Shown here: positions 13,001 to 24,753 of the stretch, in pieces
Layout of the letters: each line of letters opens with the position of its first letter
Position numbering within the stretch: the first letter of the stretch is position 1
From: Lamellibrachia columna
Taxonomy: Eukaryota > Annelida > Polychaeta > Sabellida > Siboglinidae
Assembly (NCBI GenBank): GCA_963662155.1
Contig: OY759268.1
Span: 58,914,140 to 58,978,139 of the forward strand
Direction of reading: 5' to 3'
Length of the DNA stretch: 64,000 bases
Made by a program: the position numbers and the translations under genes
The notes under the pieces: generated by a model
Seen by the model: the letters and a program-made list of their open reading frames with translations, nothing else
Database searches by the model: none
Told to the model about the DNA's origin: nothing

Positions 13001-16000
13001 TAGTATTGGTTCTGGTCTCGGATTGGGGATGACTTGGGTGTAGATTGTGCCTGTGTCCACTTCTTCACTAGTATTGGTTCTGGTCTCGGATGGGGGCCGA
13101 CTTGGGTGTAGATTGTGCCTGTGTCCACTTCTTCACTAGTATTGGTTCTGGTCTCGGATGGGGGATGACTTGGGTGTAGACTGTGCCTGTGTCCACTTCT
13201 TCACTAGTATTGGTTCTGGTCTCGGATGGGGGCCGACTTGGGTGTATATTGTGCCTGTGTCCACTTCTTCACTAGTATTGGGTCTGGTCTCGGATGGGGG
13301 ATGACTTGGGTGTAGATTGTGCCTGTGTCCACTTCTTCACTAGTATTGGGTCTGGTCTCGGTTGGGGGATGACTTGGGTGTAGATTGTGCCTGTGTCCAC
13401 TTCTTCACTAGTATTGGGTCTGGTCTCGGATGGGGGATGATTTGGGTGTAGATTGTGCCTGTGTCCACTTCTTCACTGGTATTGGTTCTGGTCTCGGATT
13501 GGGGATGACTTGGGTGTAGATTGTGCCTGTGTCCACTTCTTCACTAGTATTGGGTCTGGTCTCGGATGGGGGATGACTTGGGTGTAGATTGTGCCTGTGT
13601 CCACTTTTTCACTAGTATTGGGTCTGGTCTCGGATGGGGGATGACTTGGGTGTAGATTGTGCCTGTGTCCACTTCTTCACTGGTATTGGTTCTGGTCTCG
13701 GATGGGGGATGACTTGGGTGTAGACTGTGCCTGTGTCCACTTCTTCACTAGTATTGGTTCTGGTCTCTGATGGGGGATGACTTGGGTGTAGATTGTGCCT
13801 GTGTCCACTTCTTCACTTGTATTGGTTCTGGTCTCGGATGGGGGATGACTTGGGTGTATATTGTGCCTATGTCCACTTCTTCACTAGTATTGGGTCTGGT
13901 CTCTGATGGGGGATGACTTGGGTGTAGATTGTGCCTGTGTCCACTTCTTCACTGGTATTGGTTCTGGTCTCGGATGGGGGATGACTTGGGTGTAGACTGT
14001 GCCTGTGTCCACTTCTTCACTAGTATTGGTTCTGGTCTCGGATGGGGGATGACTTGGGTGTAGACTGTGCCTGTGTCCACTTCTTCACTAGTATTGGGTC
14101 TGGTCTCGGATGGGGGATGACTTGGGTGTAGACTGTGCCTGTGTCCACTTCTTCACTAGTATTGGGTCTGGTCTCGGATGGGGGATGACTTGGGTGTAGA
14201 TTGTGCCTGTGTCCACTTCTTCACTGGTATTGGTTCTGGTCTCGGATGGGGGATGACTTGGGTGTAGACTGTGCCTGTGTCCACTTCTTCACTAGTATTG
14301 GTTCTGGTCTCGGATGGGGGATGACTTGGGTGTAGACTGTGCCTGTGTCCACTTCTTCACTAGTATTGGGTCTGGTCTCGGATGGGGGATGACTTGGGTG
14401 TAGACTGTGCCTGTGTCCACTTCTTCACTAGTATTGGGTCTGGTCTCGGATGGGGGATGACTTGGGTGTAGATTGTGCCTGTGTCCACTTCTTCACTGGT
14501 ATTGGTTCTGGTCTCGGATGGGGGATGACTTGGGTGTAGATTGTGCCTGTGTCCTCTTCTTCACTAGTATTGGGTCTGGTCTCGGATGGGGGATGACTTG
14601 GGTGTATATTGTGCCTGTGTCCACTTCTTCACTAGTATTGGGTCTGGTCTCGGATGGGGGATGATTTGGGTGTAGATTGTGCCTGTGTCCACTTCTTCAC
14701 TGGTATTGGTTCTGGTCTCGGATTGGGGATGACTTGGGTGTAGATTGTGCCTGTGTCCACTTCTTCACTAGTATTGGGTCTGGTCTCGGATGGGGGATGA
14801 CTTGGGTGTAGATTGTGCCTGTGTCCACTTTTTCACTAGTATTGGGTCTGGTCTCGGATGGGGGATGACTTGGGTGTAGATTGTGCCTGTGTCCACTTCT
14901 TCACTGGTATTGGTTCTGGTCTCGGATGGGGGATGACTTGGGTGTAGACTGTGCCTGTGTCCACTTCTTCACTAGTATTGGTTCTGGTCTCTGATGGGGG
15001 ATGACTTGGGTGTAGATTGTGCCTGTGTCCACTTCTTCACTTGTATTGGTTCTGGTCTCGGATGGGGGATGACTTGGGTGTATATTGTGCCTATGTCCAC
15101 TTCTTCACTAGTATTGGGTCTGGTCTCTGATGGGGGATGACTTGGGTGTAGATTGTGCCTGTGTCCACTTCTTCACTGGTATTGGTTCTGGTCTCGGATG
15201 GGGGATGACTTGGGTGTAGACTGTGCCTGTGTCCACTTCTTCACTAGTATTGGTTCTGGTCTCGGATGGGGGATGACTTGGGTGTAGACTGTGCCTGTGT
15301 CCACTTCTTCACTAGTATTGGGTCTGGTCTCGGATGGGGGATGACTTGGGTGTAGACTGTGCCTGTGTCCACTTCTTCACTAGTATTGGGTCTGGTCTCG
15401 GATGGGGGATGACTTGGGTGTAGATTGTGCCTGTGTCCACTTCTTCACTGGTATTGGTTCTGGTCTCGGATGGGGGATGACTTGGGTGTAGACTGTGCCT
15501 GTGTCCACTTCTTCACTAGTATTGGTTCTGGTCTCGGATGGGGGATGACTTGGGTGTAGACTGTGCCTGTGTCCACTTCTTCACTAGTATTGGGTCTGGT
15601 CTCGGATGGGGGATGACTTGGGTGTAGACTGTGCCTGTGTCCACTTCTTCACTAGTATTGGGTCTGGTCTCGGATGGGGGATGACTTGGGTGTAGATTGT
15701 GCCTGTGTCCACTTCTTCACTGGTATTGGTTCTGGTCTCGGATGGGGGATGACTTGGGTGTAGATTGTGCCTGTGTCCTCTTCTTCACTAGTATTGGGTC
15801 TGGTCTCGGATGGGGGATGACTTGGGTGTATATTGTGCCTGTGTCCACTTCTTCACTAGTATTGGGTCTGGTCTCTGATGGGGGATGACTTGGGTGTAGA
15901 TTGTGCCTGTGTCCACTTCTTCACTAGTATTGGGTCTGGTCTCGGATGGGGGATGACTTGGGTGTAGATTGTGCCTGTGTCCACTTCTTCACTAGTATTG

Positions 16001-16200
16001 GTTCTGGTCTCGGATGGGGGATGACTTGGGTGTAGATTGTGCCTGTGTCCACTTCTTCACTAGTATTGGGTCTGGTCTCGGATTGGGGATGACTTGGGTG
16101 TAGATTGTGCCTGTGTCCACTTCTTCACTGGTATTGGTTCTGGTCTCGGATGGGGGATGACTTGGGTGTAGATTGTGCCTGTGTCCACTTCTTCACTTGT
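4020..16200. repeat. 68-bp satellite, about 179 copies, with higher-order structure
   Basis: The unit reads ccacttcttcactagtatt, then a ggt/ggg ctggtctcgg atggggg atgacttggg tgtagattgtgcctgtgt core, and repeats every 68 bp (for example 4082 then 4150) for 12.2 kb. Diagnostic variants recur at exact multiples of 68. The tttgtccatttc variant lies at 4691, 5371, 8091, 10130, 11218 and 12986. The ccactttttc variant lies at 13601 and 14825 (1224 bp, 18 units). One unit near 9997 carries a 1-bp deletion, which explains offsets of 68n minus 1. The 60-90 codon frames on both strands are repeat artefacts, because 68 is not a multiple of 3. Confidence 0.96.
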
Positions 16201-16689
16201 CCGATGTGCTTCCAAACTGTGTCCGATCTTTGAGAAGAGGATGAAATAAACACCCCACATGCGCTCACGATGTCCGTATATGGAATCGCTGTTACATGTT
16301 CTATTGGAGTAATATACTTGGTAACCATGTTGGATACTGTCAGTTATATTTGTGAGATAGAATGCACGACTAATTTACCGTTGATCGCATAGCTACTTTT
16401 AATGTTGACAAGTGCATATCGTCGAAGCAGACTGCATTGATTCAATACATCGTTGCAGTCATGAAGTTGCGACTATATACATTATCTTATTTTGAGACAT
16501 AATTGCATCACACGAATATTGATGACTTCGCGAGTCCACCTTGTGCGCACATGAAACCATAGCTTCACTGACCAAGAACAAAGGTCTATAATATGTACCT
16601 TTGCAAATGGTCGAGGCAAATTGTATTGATTCAATAACATGTTATGTTCGTGCAGCTGTGACTGTATAAAAACCTTATGATCACATATA
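16201..16689. other. Unique AT-rich spacer, no gene seen
   Basis: The satellite ends abruptly at 'cttcacttgt' (16200). The sequence that follows has no repeat structure or recognisable coding motif up to the transposon terminus at 16690. Confidence 0.5.
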
Positions 16690-17249
16690 CAGTAAAACCT
16701 GCCTTAGCGGACACCTGTCCATAACGGACACTTTTGTAAGTCCCGAATGACTTCCTATTAGTTAGCACTGTCCGCTAACTGTCCATAGCGGCCACCTGGC
16801 CAATGTGGACAACGGACAGGGATTTTGGACCCAACAATTCATAGTCACCCTGACGCTTGCGGACAGCTCAGAATGCATTGACAATCCTGCGAGTCAGGTT
16901 AGCTGAGCCACCGATTATACGGACTAACTTCACTACGTATGTATTCTGAGTAATACCATCTGCATAATGTAGTCAATAAATAAAAGAATTTGGTTCAAAT
17001 GATTGATTGTAAGTTTATCTTCGGGCTACAACGAATGTTGTTGAAAACCAACCGCCATATTGTGCGACTGACGTTTATATAGCAAAAAAAGGTAATAATG
17101 TTATACGTGTGCCTGATTAGTGTCAAGTAACTTTAATAATATCCAAATAAGAATGATTATAAACATGAAATATGTGTTTATTGCTTTTAAATAAAATTCC
17201 GAATATCCTCGGAGACGTTTTCTGCGGCCTTGCAGCGGAGTTTCCCGAA

Positions 17250-17960
17250 ATGTCTCATTCCAGAATTATCATATCTACGAAGACGAACGCGCTGACTTTG
17301 CGACTCAAAGTTGACTTGATAAAAGCAGCGGCATATCGGCCAATAATTCATAGTCAGCCTACCGCTTGTAGGCAGTTCATAGTGGGGTAGTGATTTAATT
17401 CATCAACTTAATTTATGGCCCACATCCAATTGGCAGTTACAGTAGCACTGAACTGACTGCGCTATATAATCCAGTATTAGTTGCGTTTACTCAATTCCAC
17501 AATTACCATATTAGCGAAAAGGAACTCACTAACTTTGCGACACAAAGTTAACTTGATAAAAGCAGCAGCATATCGGCCAACCATTAATTGTCGGCCCACC
17601 GCTTGCGGGCTGTTCAAAGTGCATTGGTAATCCCCTGTGTCATTGGTAATCACCTGTGTCATTGATAATCCCGTCTCATTGGTAATCCCCTGTGTCATTG
17701 ATAATCCCCTGAGCAGTCGAAATATTCACGCCTTGGCTTCTTTTGGCTATCAAAGCAATTCCAGCTCGCCTTTTCTTGGGGCAGTAATGGATTTCATCAA
17801 CTTAATTTATGGCCCACATCCAACTGGTGTCAGTAGCAATGACCTGACTGCGCTATATAATCCAGTATTACTTGAGGTTACTCCATTCCAGTTATCAAGT
17901 CAACGAAAGGGAACGCGCTGACTTTGCGACACTAAGTTGACTTGATCAAGACAGCAAAAT
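17250..17960. repeat. Diverged direct duplications plus 19-bp minirepeat inside the pogo element
   Basis: The phrases catcaacttaatttatggcc, ctgactgcgctatataat and gactttgcgac..aagttgacttgat occur around 17280, 17400-17550 and 17790-17950. They mark partial copies of a segment of roughly 250-400 bp. Phrases of the type accgcttgcgg..gttca recur near 16855, 17355 and 17598. At 17620-17712 the phrase cattggtaatcccctgtgt repeats five times with a 17-19 bp period. The frame at 17637-17921 runs through this and has no recognisable domain. Confidence 0.7.
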
Positions 17961-18063
17961 GTGGCAAATCTTGCCGCCAGTTATCCGACGATTGGCCAAA
18001 CACAGGCCAGTTCGATACTCAAAAGAAAATAAGAACTACTGATTCGATCGCAAACGCAAGCTG

Positions 18064-18480
18064 CAGAAGACAAGCAACTAAGACGTGAACGTCGCTTGCT
18101 GGGAGTGGTTCCAGACGGCACGAGCACAGAAATTTCCTCTCAGTGGCACGATGGTTCAGGAGAAAGCCCTCAAATACGCAAGGCAACTGGGGAATACGGA
18201 GTTTAAAGCGTCGAACGGGTGGCTGGAATCGTTCCGTAAGCGACGTAACATCGTCTTCCACGTTATCTGCGGGGAAGCTGCCGACGTTTCAGCATGACCA
18301 TATATGATTGGAAGCAGCGAATTCCATCGATCATCGATGGTTACAAGCTCATTGACATATACAACTGCGAATAGGCGGGACTGTTCTACAGCGAATTGTC
18401 TGTGCACCAGTAGGATCTGTATAAACTTGTGAAATGGGAGATGACTTGGAAAACGGAGTTCCATCTTCAAAAATGTCAAC
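18064..18480 (+). pseudogene. pogo/Tigger transposase fragment (CENP-B HTH plus start of DDE domain)
   Basis: The frame beginning near 18085 encodes WEWFQTARAQ, PLSGTMVQEKALKYARQLG and FKASNGWLESFRKRRNI, ending ICGEAADVS. This is the second helix-turn-helix of CENP-B/Tigger proteins and is very well preserved. An in-frame stop (taa) precedes it at 18079. Near 18300 the frame shifts, and the next frame continues as DW..RIPSIIDGYKLIDIYNC, then E-stop-AGLFYSEL (18306-18398). Family members read IYN.DE(T/A)GLFY here, where the D is the first catalytic aspartate. In this copy the D codon is gaa (E) at 18369 and the following E codon is tag at 18372. The element therefore cannot encode an active transposase. 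The rest of the DDE domain is missing. Confidence 0.85.
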
Positions 18481-18997
18481 TAATAATAATTACTAGAAAC
18501 AAAAGCATCAGTGACAACACGTATATGCTTCATGGTCAAATAGTTTAAACTGTCTTCCAGGCTAAATATCTTACAATAGCCTCAGATCTTTGGTAGAATA
18601 CCCATAGAAATAGCATTTCATCAAAAGCAAATCCATCCATCAAAATAAAGCCCAAACCTAATTTACCCTTGTCTGACCATTCTGGAGAGCAGCAATACCT
18701 TTGGGGATGCATACACACATACTCTGCAAAGCTACAACATTATTTAATAGCACAATGAGAACAGATGTGTAGTCATTTCTTACACAATCTAAAATGATCA
18801 TAATGTTTCACTAAGAAATATGTTTGATTTCATTCTGCTGTGTCAGACCGCTGGAGCACATTATTCAAAATAGGCAACACATGATGTTTAGTCCACACAC
18901 CTGCAATTACTACAATACGATTCCTGGAATAGTACCTATGTAATAAAGTATTTACACACACGAAAGTGACTGAATTATTTTCAATGATGGCGTAGTC
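18481..18997. other. No gene recognised
   Basis: AT-rich unique sequence between the pogo relic and the 28-bp array. It contains no frame with a recognisable motif. On the minus strand it lies beyond the KEN gene and its 3'-side minisatellite. Confidence 0.5.
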
Positions 18998-20043
18998 ATA
19001 TGTTATGCACAAGTGACGTAGTCACACATGTTATATACACGTGACATAGTCACACATGTTATATACAAGTGACATAGTCACACATGTTATGCACAAGTGA
19101 CATAGTCACACGTGTTATGCACAAGTGACATAGTCACACAAGTTATGTACAAGTGACATAGTCAGACATGTTATGTAAAAGTGACATAGTCACACAATTT
19201 ATGTACAAGTGACATAGTCACACGTGTTATGCACAAGTGACATAGTCACACAAGTTATGTAAAAGTGACATAGTCACACAATTTATGTACAAGTGACATA
19301 GTCACACGTGTTATGCACAAGTGACATAGTCACACAAGTTATGTACAAGTGACATAGTCACACAAGTTATGTACAAGTGACATAGTCACACATGTTATGT
19401 ACAAGTGACATAACTAACCACACATGTCATGTACATGTGACATAGTTATACAGGTTATGTACAAGTGACATAGTCACACATGTTATGTATAAGTGACATA
19501 ACTAACCACAGATGTCATGTACATGTGACATAGTTATACAGGTTATGTACAATTGACATAGTCACACACGTTATGTACAAGTGACATAGTCAGACATGTT
19601 ATGTAAAAGTGACATAGTCACACATGTTATGTACAAGTGACATAACTAACCACACATGTCATGTACATGTGACTTAGTTATACAGGTTATGTACAAGTGA
19701 CATAGTCACACACGTTATGTACAAGTGACATAGTCACAAATGTTATGTACAAGTGACATAACTAACCATACATGTCATGTACATGTGACATAGTTATACA
19801 GGTTATGTACAAGTGATATAGTCACACACGTTATGTACAAGTGACATATTCACACATGTTATGTACAAGTGACATAGTTATACAAGTTATGTACAAGTGA
19901 CATAGTCACACACGTTATGTACAAGTAACATAGTCACACATGTTATGTACATGTGACATAGTTATACAAGTTATGTACAAGTGACATAGTCACACAAGTT
20001 ATGTACAAGTGACATAATCACACACGTCATGTACAAGTGACAT
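18998..20043. repeat. 28-bp tandem repeat, about 37 copies
   Basis: The unit is gtgacatagtcacacatg ttatgtacaa with many variants, including 32-bp units carrying cataactaaccacac. Each unit contains the near-palindrome gtgac-ata-gtcac, so the array can form a series of small stem-loops. It starts only about 45 bp past the stop codon of the KEN-domain gene (minus strand), so it may lie in that gene's 3' untranslated region. Confidence 0.92.
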
Positions 20044-20087
20044 GTTGATGCCATCATCAGGATAGCCAGCTCCGTGCAATTGCTACC

Positions 20088-22925
20088 CTAGAAAAACTCC
20101 CTCAGAAGTTCCCTCCGTGTCCAGTCGTCAGGTTGTGACTTCGTGTTTTTGACAATCAAGTAGATTGTCGGGAACAACGCAGGAAGCTCTGTGTTGAAGT
20201 ATGTGAAGGGGGTAGGATTATGTCCAAGTATCACCTTTGCCCTCGTTGACCTGCAAAAACAGTTAACAAGTGCAACACTAAAAAAAAATGTCATGGATTA
20301 CTTTTATTTATAATGATTAAAAATTTTCATGGATTACTCTTATTTCTACTTCGATATTTTACATTACTTCAATTAGACTTTTTAGTGTAGCTGATTGTCA
20401 CATCCAGGTTAGCATGTATTGTCACACCCAGGTTAGCATGTATTGTCACACCCAGGTTAGCATGTATTGTCACACCCAGGTTAGCACATATTGTCACACC
20501 CAGGTTAGCACATATTGTCACACCCAGGTTAGCACAAATTGTCACACCCAGGTTAGCATGTATTGTCACACCCAGGTTAGCACATATTGTCACACCCAGG
20601 TTAGCACATATTGTCACACCCAGGTTAGCACATATTGTCACACCCAGGTTAGCATGTATTGTCACACCCAGGTTAACATGTATTGTCACACCCAGGTTAG
20701 CACATATTGTCACACCCAGGTTAGCACATATTGTCACACCCAGGTTAGCATGTATTGTCACACCCAGGTTAGCACATATTGTCACACTCAGGTTAGCACA
20801 TATTGTCACACCCAGGTTAGCATGTATTGTCACACCCAGGTTAACATGTATTGTCACACCCAGGTTAGCACATATTGTCACACCCAGGTTAGCACGTATT
20901 GTCACACCCAGGTTAGCATGTATTGGTGACGGCAACTTCGATAATTAGTTGTTGTTGAAACTAAATAAACCATCTGCCTAACTGGCTCATTTGCCTGATT
21001 GCAATACAATTTTTACCTGCTTTGCCCTTTTGATGAGATTATGTAGTTTGATTGTGAAACTTGTCATGTATATCTGACGTATCCTAGTGGCAGAATTTTT
21101 TTACATAAATTACTTTTTATTTAAGTACATTTTGGAGGGATACTTTTATGTAAGTTACTTTGATGTGGATTATGTTTACTTAGTTATTACACCTCAGTAC
21201 TTGTTCCAGTCCTGGAGGATACTCACTTCTCGCCGTAGTGGGACCTGATGTTCCTTAGAGTGCGGAGGAGGCGACACACAGACTCAGTGTACCCAGGACG
21301 CTGGAACTGTCTCTGTGACATCAACTCTGGCACAATTGTCAGACCTCCCTGCAATGAACAAGAGCAACACTCAGACCTCCATGCAATGAACATGAGTGAC
21401 AATCACACCTTCTAGTGTAGTGAACACGAATGACAGTTAGACCTCCCTACAAAGAACCACTCTTAGAACTCTCTATGATAAACAGTATTTGTTTTACAAT
21501 GAACAAATCTTTATTGTACTTGAATCATGTGGCACTGTCCACACTTTGTACATGCTTTGTAAAACATATTCAATTCAGAATAACATTTCTAGCTGGTTCG
21601 TTTACACTAGTATAAAATGATACTTTATCATTAAAATTTTAATAAATCCCCTGGGGATCCACCTGAACTTTCCCCGTCTGTCACATCAACAAATGAAAAC
21701 TGGAGTTTTACTTTCAGTTAGTGGCCAATTGGTACATGCGGCACAGTGAGTTATGGTGATGGACCAATCATGGCTGCTCTAGCAACTAAGTTTGGGACAA
21801 TCTTACAAGATGTTTCGACTTTTCAAACTGCAACTGCACAAAACATTTGTGTACGTATTTGTGAATCCTAACAATCTGAACACATACATGAGGCTAACAG
21901 TGAAACAGTTTGACAAACAACTCAAACCTATGTGTACCCAGTGTCGCATAAATGGCAACACACACTCGCTCTCTCATTCGCTTGCAAGCATGCACGCACG
22001 CACGCACGCACGCAGGCACGCACGCACGCACACACATTATATTGGATTGCGATCTAAAATAAAACTATGTTCTTGTATATCCACAATAGTTGACAGAGAT
22101 ATTAACCATCTGCAATGTAATATGGGTTTCCATGGAATAAAGCAACATTATCAATTACTGTTATTTTCAAGCCAGTATTATTTGCATAAAGTAGAGCCGA
22201 TTAACAGAAACCACAAATACTATTTCATACTTTTGCATGACATCCAAATAACATTTTAATGTAAGACAAAGGACTTTGCAACTTCTTTCTTACCTTTTTG
22301 CACTTCTGGTGGGATTATCATGTGGAAAAATGTAGAAAGATAACTGTTGTTTAAGTTGCTGATCTCACCTAATTTGTATTACACCATACTGTGTGGATTG
22401 TTATTTAAACATTTATACGCACCCAATCTCTTCTCCCTGCCAGCATTGGGAGCACTGCAACGTTAGTGCTTTCAATCGCAACACTGGTAGCATTGCTCAT
22501 GTCACTATAAAGACAGAAGTTTAACAATTACAAATAAAAAGTCAGCTATCATAACAGAGACGCTAATATGTTAGCACAGAACACAGGACAATCTTAGTTA
22601 ATACGTAACACAAATACTGAACAAGTACCAGTGTAACATTAACATAAAACAAAACTTAATAATGAAATTGACATCTCAATTATTATATACATAATACAAT
22701 GTTAATTACTTGCAAAGTGTGATAAAAGAAAGCATAATAAAACAGGTATGAATATGTTAGAAATAACAGTTAGATAAGTATAACTTGTATCAATGTTTTT
22801 AAACCAATTTTTTCAGGACTAATTTCCATCAACAGGAAATTACTCACCATGTTGCGACTTCGGGTTCATCACCAATAGCGGCCAAAAACTCGTATCGTCT
22901 TTTATCGTTCCATACAAATGCATGT
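20088..22925 (-). CDS. KEN-domain ribonuclease gene, last four exons (IRE1/RNase L-like)
   Basis: Four minus-strand exons with GT-AG junctions and matching phases: 22848-22925, 22423-22504, 21227-21348 and 20088-20250 (stop tag at 20088-20090). Together they encode about 147 residues that follow the KEN RNase domain from start to end: HAFVWNDKRRYEFL (family: HPFFW..KRL.FL), GDEPEVAT, GRRDW, a tyrosine in GYTESVCRLL, RTLRNIRSHY, then FTYFNTELPALFPTIY before a short tail. In IRE1 the catalytic residues are a Tyr, Arg, Asn and His; R, N and H are all present in RTLRNIRSHY, and the Tyr lies 12 rather than 13 residues before the Arg. Known KEN proteins cleave RNA after dimerising through an adjacent kinase or pseudokinase domain. 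No kinase exon is visible upstream. The first exon here needs a preceding exon ending in phase 2, which I did not find; the nearest upstream exon (23613-23670) ends in phase 1. Confidence 0.85.
20393..20925. repeat. 24-bp tandem repeat, about 22 copies, in the last intron of the KEN gene
   Basis: The unit is ttgtcacacccaggttagca plus tgta or cata. Because 24 is a multiple of 3, both strands stay open (171 and 188 codons) as 8-residue repeats. Splice sites on both sides place it within the intron 20251-21226, so I treat these frames as non-coding. Confidence 0.93.
21985..22035. repeat. (ACGC)n microsatellite
   Basis: A run of cacg/cagg/cacac tetranucleotides within the intron between the second and third KEN exons. 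The 155-codon plus-strand frame that crosses it has no recognisable domain and runs antisense to the gene. Confidence 0.85.
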
Positions 22926-22964
22926 CTGGAAAAAAACATTTAATTATGTAATAACTCTTGCCAC

Positions 22965-23600
22965 TTTCAAATGAGCACACTCTTCAGTACTTCAGCAGTA
23001 ATGTTTCATACTGACCAAAGTCAGTGAATCAACTTTCTACAGTGACCACAATCATCAGTGCCTGAGCAACAATGTTTCATAATAACCTTTCTTCAGGGAC
23101 CACAATCACCAATGCCTGAACAGCAATGTTTTATAATAGCCTTTCTACAGGGACCAGAATAATAAATGTCCGAGCAGCAATGTTTTATAATAGCCTTTCT
23201 ACAGGAACCACAGTCATCAATATCTGAGCAGCAATGTTTTATAATAGCCTTTCTACAATGACCACAATCATAAATGCCAGAGCAGCAATGTTTTATAATA
23301 GCCTTTATACAGAGACCACAATTATCAGTACCTGAGCAGCAATATTTTATAATAGCCTTTCTACAGGAACCACAGTCATCAATACCTGTGCAGCAATATT
23401 TTATAATAGCCTTTCTGCAGTGACCACAATCACCAATGCCTGAGCAGCAATGTTTTATAATAGCCTTTCTACAGGGACCAAAATAATAAATGCCCGAGCA
23501 GCAATGTTTTATAATAGCCTTTCTACAGGAACCACAGTCATCAATGCCTGAGCAGCAATTTTTTATAATAGCCTTTCTACAATGACCACAATCATAAATT
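22965..23600. repeat. 54-bp tandem repeat, about 12 copies
   Basis: The phrase cagcaatgttttataatagc recurs at 23121, 23175, 23229 and onward every 54 bp. The array fills the gap between the acidic exon group and the first KEN exon. It begins where the homology to the other copies of the exon mosaic ends, so it marks the breakpoint. Confidence 0.92.
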
Positions 23601-23612
23601 AATCTAACTTAC

Positions 23613-24251
23613 CATCAAATGATACAGACGCATCAACAAGTTCTTCCGATTGTTTTGGTGAAGAAATCTTCTGCAAAGGAAAAAATATGAATTTTTATTC
23701 AATCGACTGCAGAAGTTACTTAAACTATTCAAACACTGCATATTTGGACATAGATTTGCGATAGGCTAAATCAGTTGATGAAGTTTTAAATGGAGCTTAT
23801 TAATTAGATTAATTAATTAATTAGACTTATTAAACACTTACAAAATCAGGTTCACTGTCAGTGTCACTGGCAAACGGATTGTAGATGTCAGAAAGTCTGA
23901 TCAGCAAGAAAACTGTTTTTATATAGTCAACATTATGGTTAACATTTGACAATATTTCATGACAGATAATTAGACAAATGTGCTTTCTGATATACAGGCT
24001 TCTAAGGAAAAGATGAAAGGTGATGGAATATTGTTAAAGGGCTTTGCATGCAAGTGAAATAATGACAGAATGAACAACTTATAACCTTGCAGCTGACTCA
24101 CTCTAAAGGCTCATACTGGGCTGAAGGCTGAACACCGATCCAAGTATTAAAAGATAAATACCGTCATTGACATCACTTAAATCACTTCTTTCATTGACAC
24201 TGGTGGCTCCACACACTGGAGTCAGTTCAGTGCAACCTTCACGTTGTCATC
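23613..24251 (-). pseudogene. Three acidic Ser/Asp-rich exons of an unrecognised gene (left-arm copy)
   Basis: Minus-strand exons: 24162-24251 (CTELTPVCGATS..ERSDLSDVND), about 23842-23905 (YNPFASDTDSEPDF) and 23613-23670 (KISSPKQSEELVDASVSFD), with gt donors. Plus-strand homologues lie at 40577-40666, 40926-40993 and 62829-62886. In the right-arm copy the phases join correctly (phase 1, then phase 0). In this left copy the acceptor of the middle exon has changed from gcag to gctg and one t is lost, which breaks the frame. The first exon has an in-frame tga near its start in both arms. The function is unknown; such acidic linkers occur in many invertebrate nuclear proteins. Confidence 0.55.
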
Positions 24252-24753
24252 CTAGCACAAACAATTATACATTGTTCTGTTGATGAAAGTAATATACAAA
24301 TAACTCAACTGATAGAAATTTTATGTTCACAAACACAATGTTGGATATGTTTGTCACAATGATAATCTGGAATAATTTTAAGATGGTGAAAAAGAAGGAT
24401 GATCTTCGAAACAAATTCTAATTAACATTCAGCGAAAGTAATAATGCCAGAGTATTAGATATAGATTTGTGTTAATGTAATAGAAACAGTAAGAAATAAT
24501 AATAATAGCAATATTTTATAATATGTAATACTAATTGTCTGACTCTGACTGAGTATTTTAATATTAAAACCTTTTAATTTAATATTTATTCATAGCTTTG
24601 ATATTTATATTCTATTATTATTAATGTTGCAAATTAGTTATCACATAAAGTTATGTGAATATCATAGTTATGTTAAGCTAAAAGGTGAACTTCTTTGCTT
24701 AAGCAGATGCTCAATACAATCAAAAGTAAATATAGATGTAGTGGACGGCTAGT

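Larger units (their letters stand above)
16690..18480 (+). mobile_element. Decayed pogo/Tigger-type DNA transposon
   Basis: A typical pogo-superfamily terminus starts at 16690, directly after a TA dinucleotide: cagtaaaacctgcc followed by ttagcggacacctgtcc and further tcc.taacggacac words. Downstream, on the same strand, lie a CENP-B-type DNA-binding domain and the start of a DDE domain. Between them are diverged direct duplications (17250-17960). I could not find the matching right-hand terminal repeat, so the right boundary is only where recognisable transposase sequence ends. TA target-site duplication is the rule for this superfamily, but only the left TA can be seen. Confidence 0.75.

Noticed and set aside
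4020..16200. Numerous 63-88 codon frames on both strands
   Set aside because: They recur at satellite spacing, and the 68-bp unit rotates the reading frame, so they are by-products of the array.
18998..20043. CRISPR-like regular spacing
   Set aside because: Units are contiguous tandem repeats without unique spacers, and the genome is eukaryotic.
20369..20935. 171- and 188-codon frames of 8-residue repeats
   Set aside because: They derive from a 24-bp array inside an intron bounded by good splice sites of the KEN gene.
21792..22259. 155-codon plus-strand frame
   Set aside because: It crosses an ACGC microsatellite, lies antisense in an intron of the KEN gene and shows no domain.
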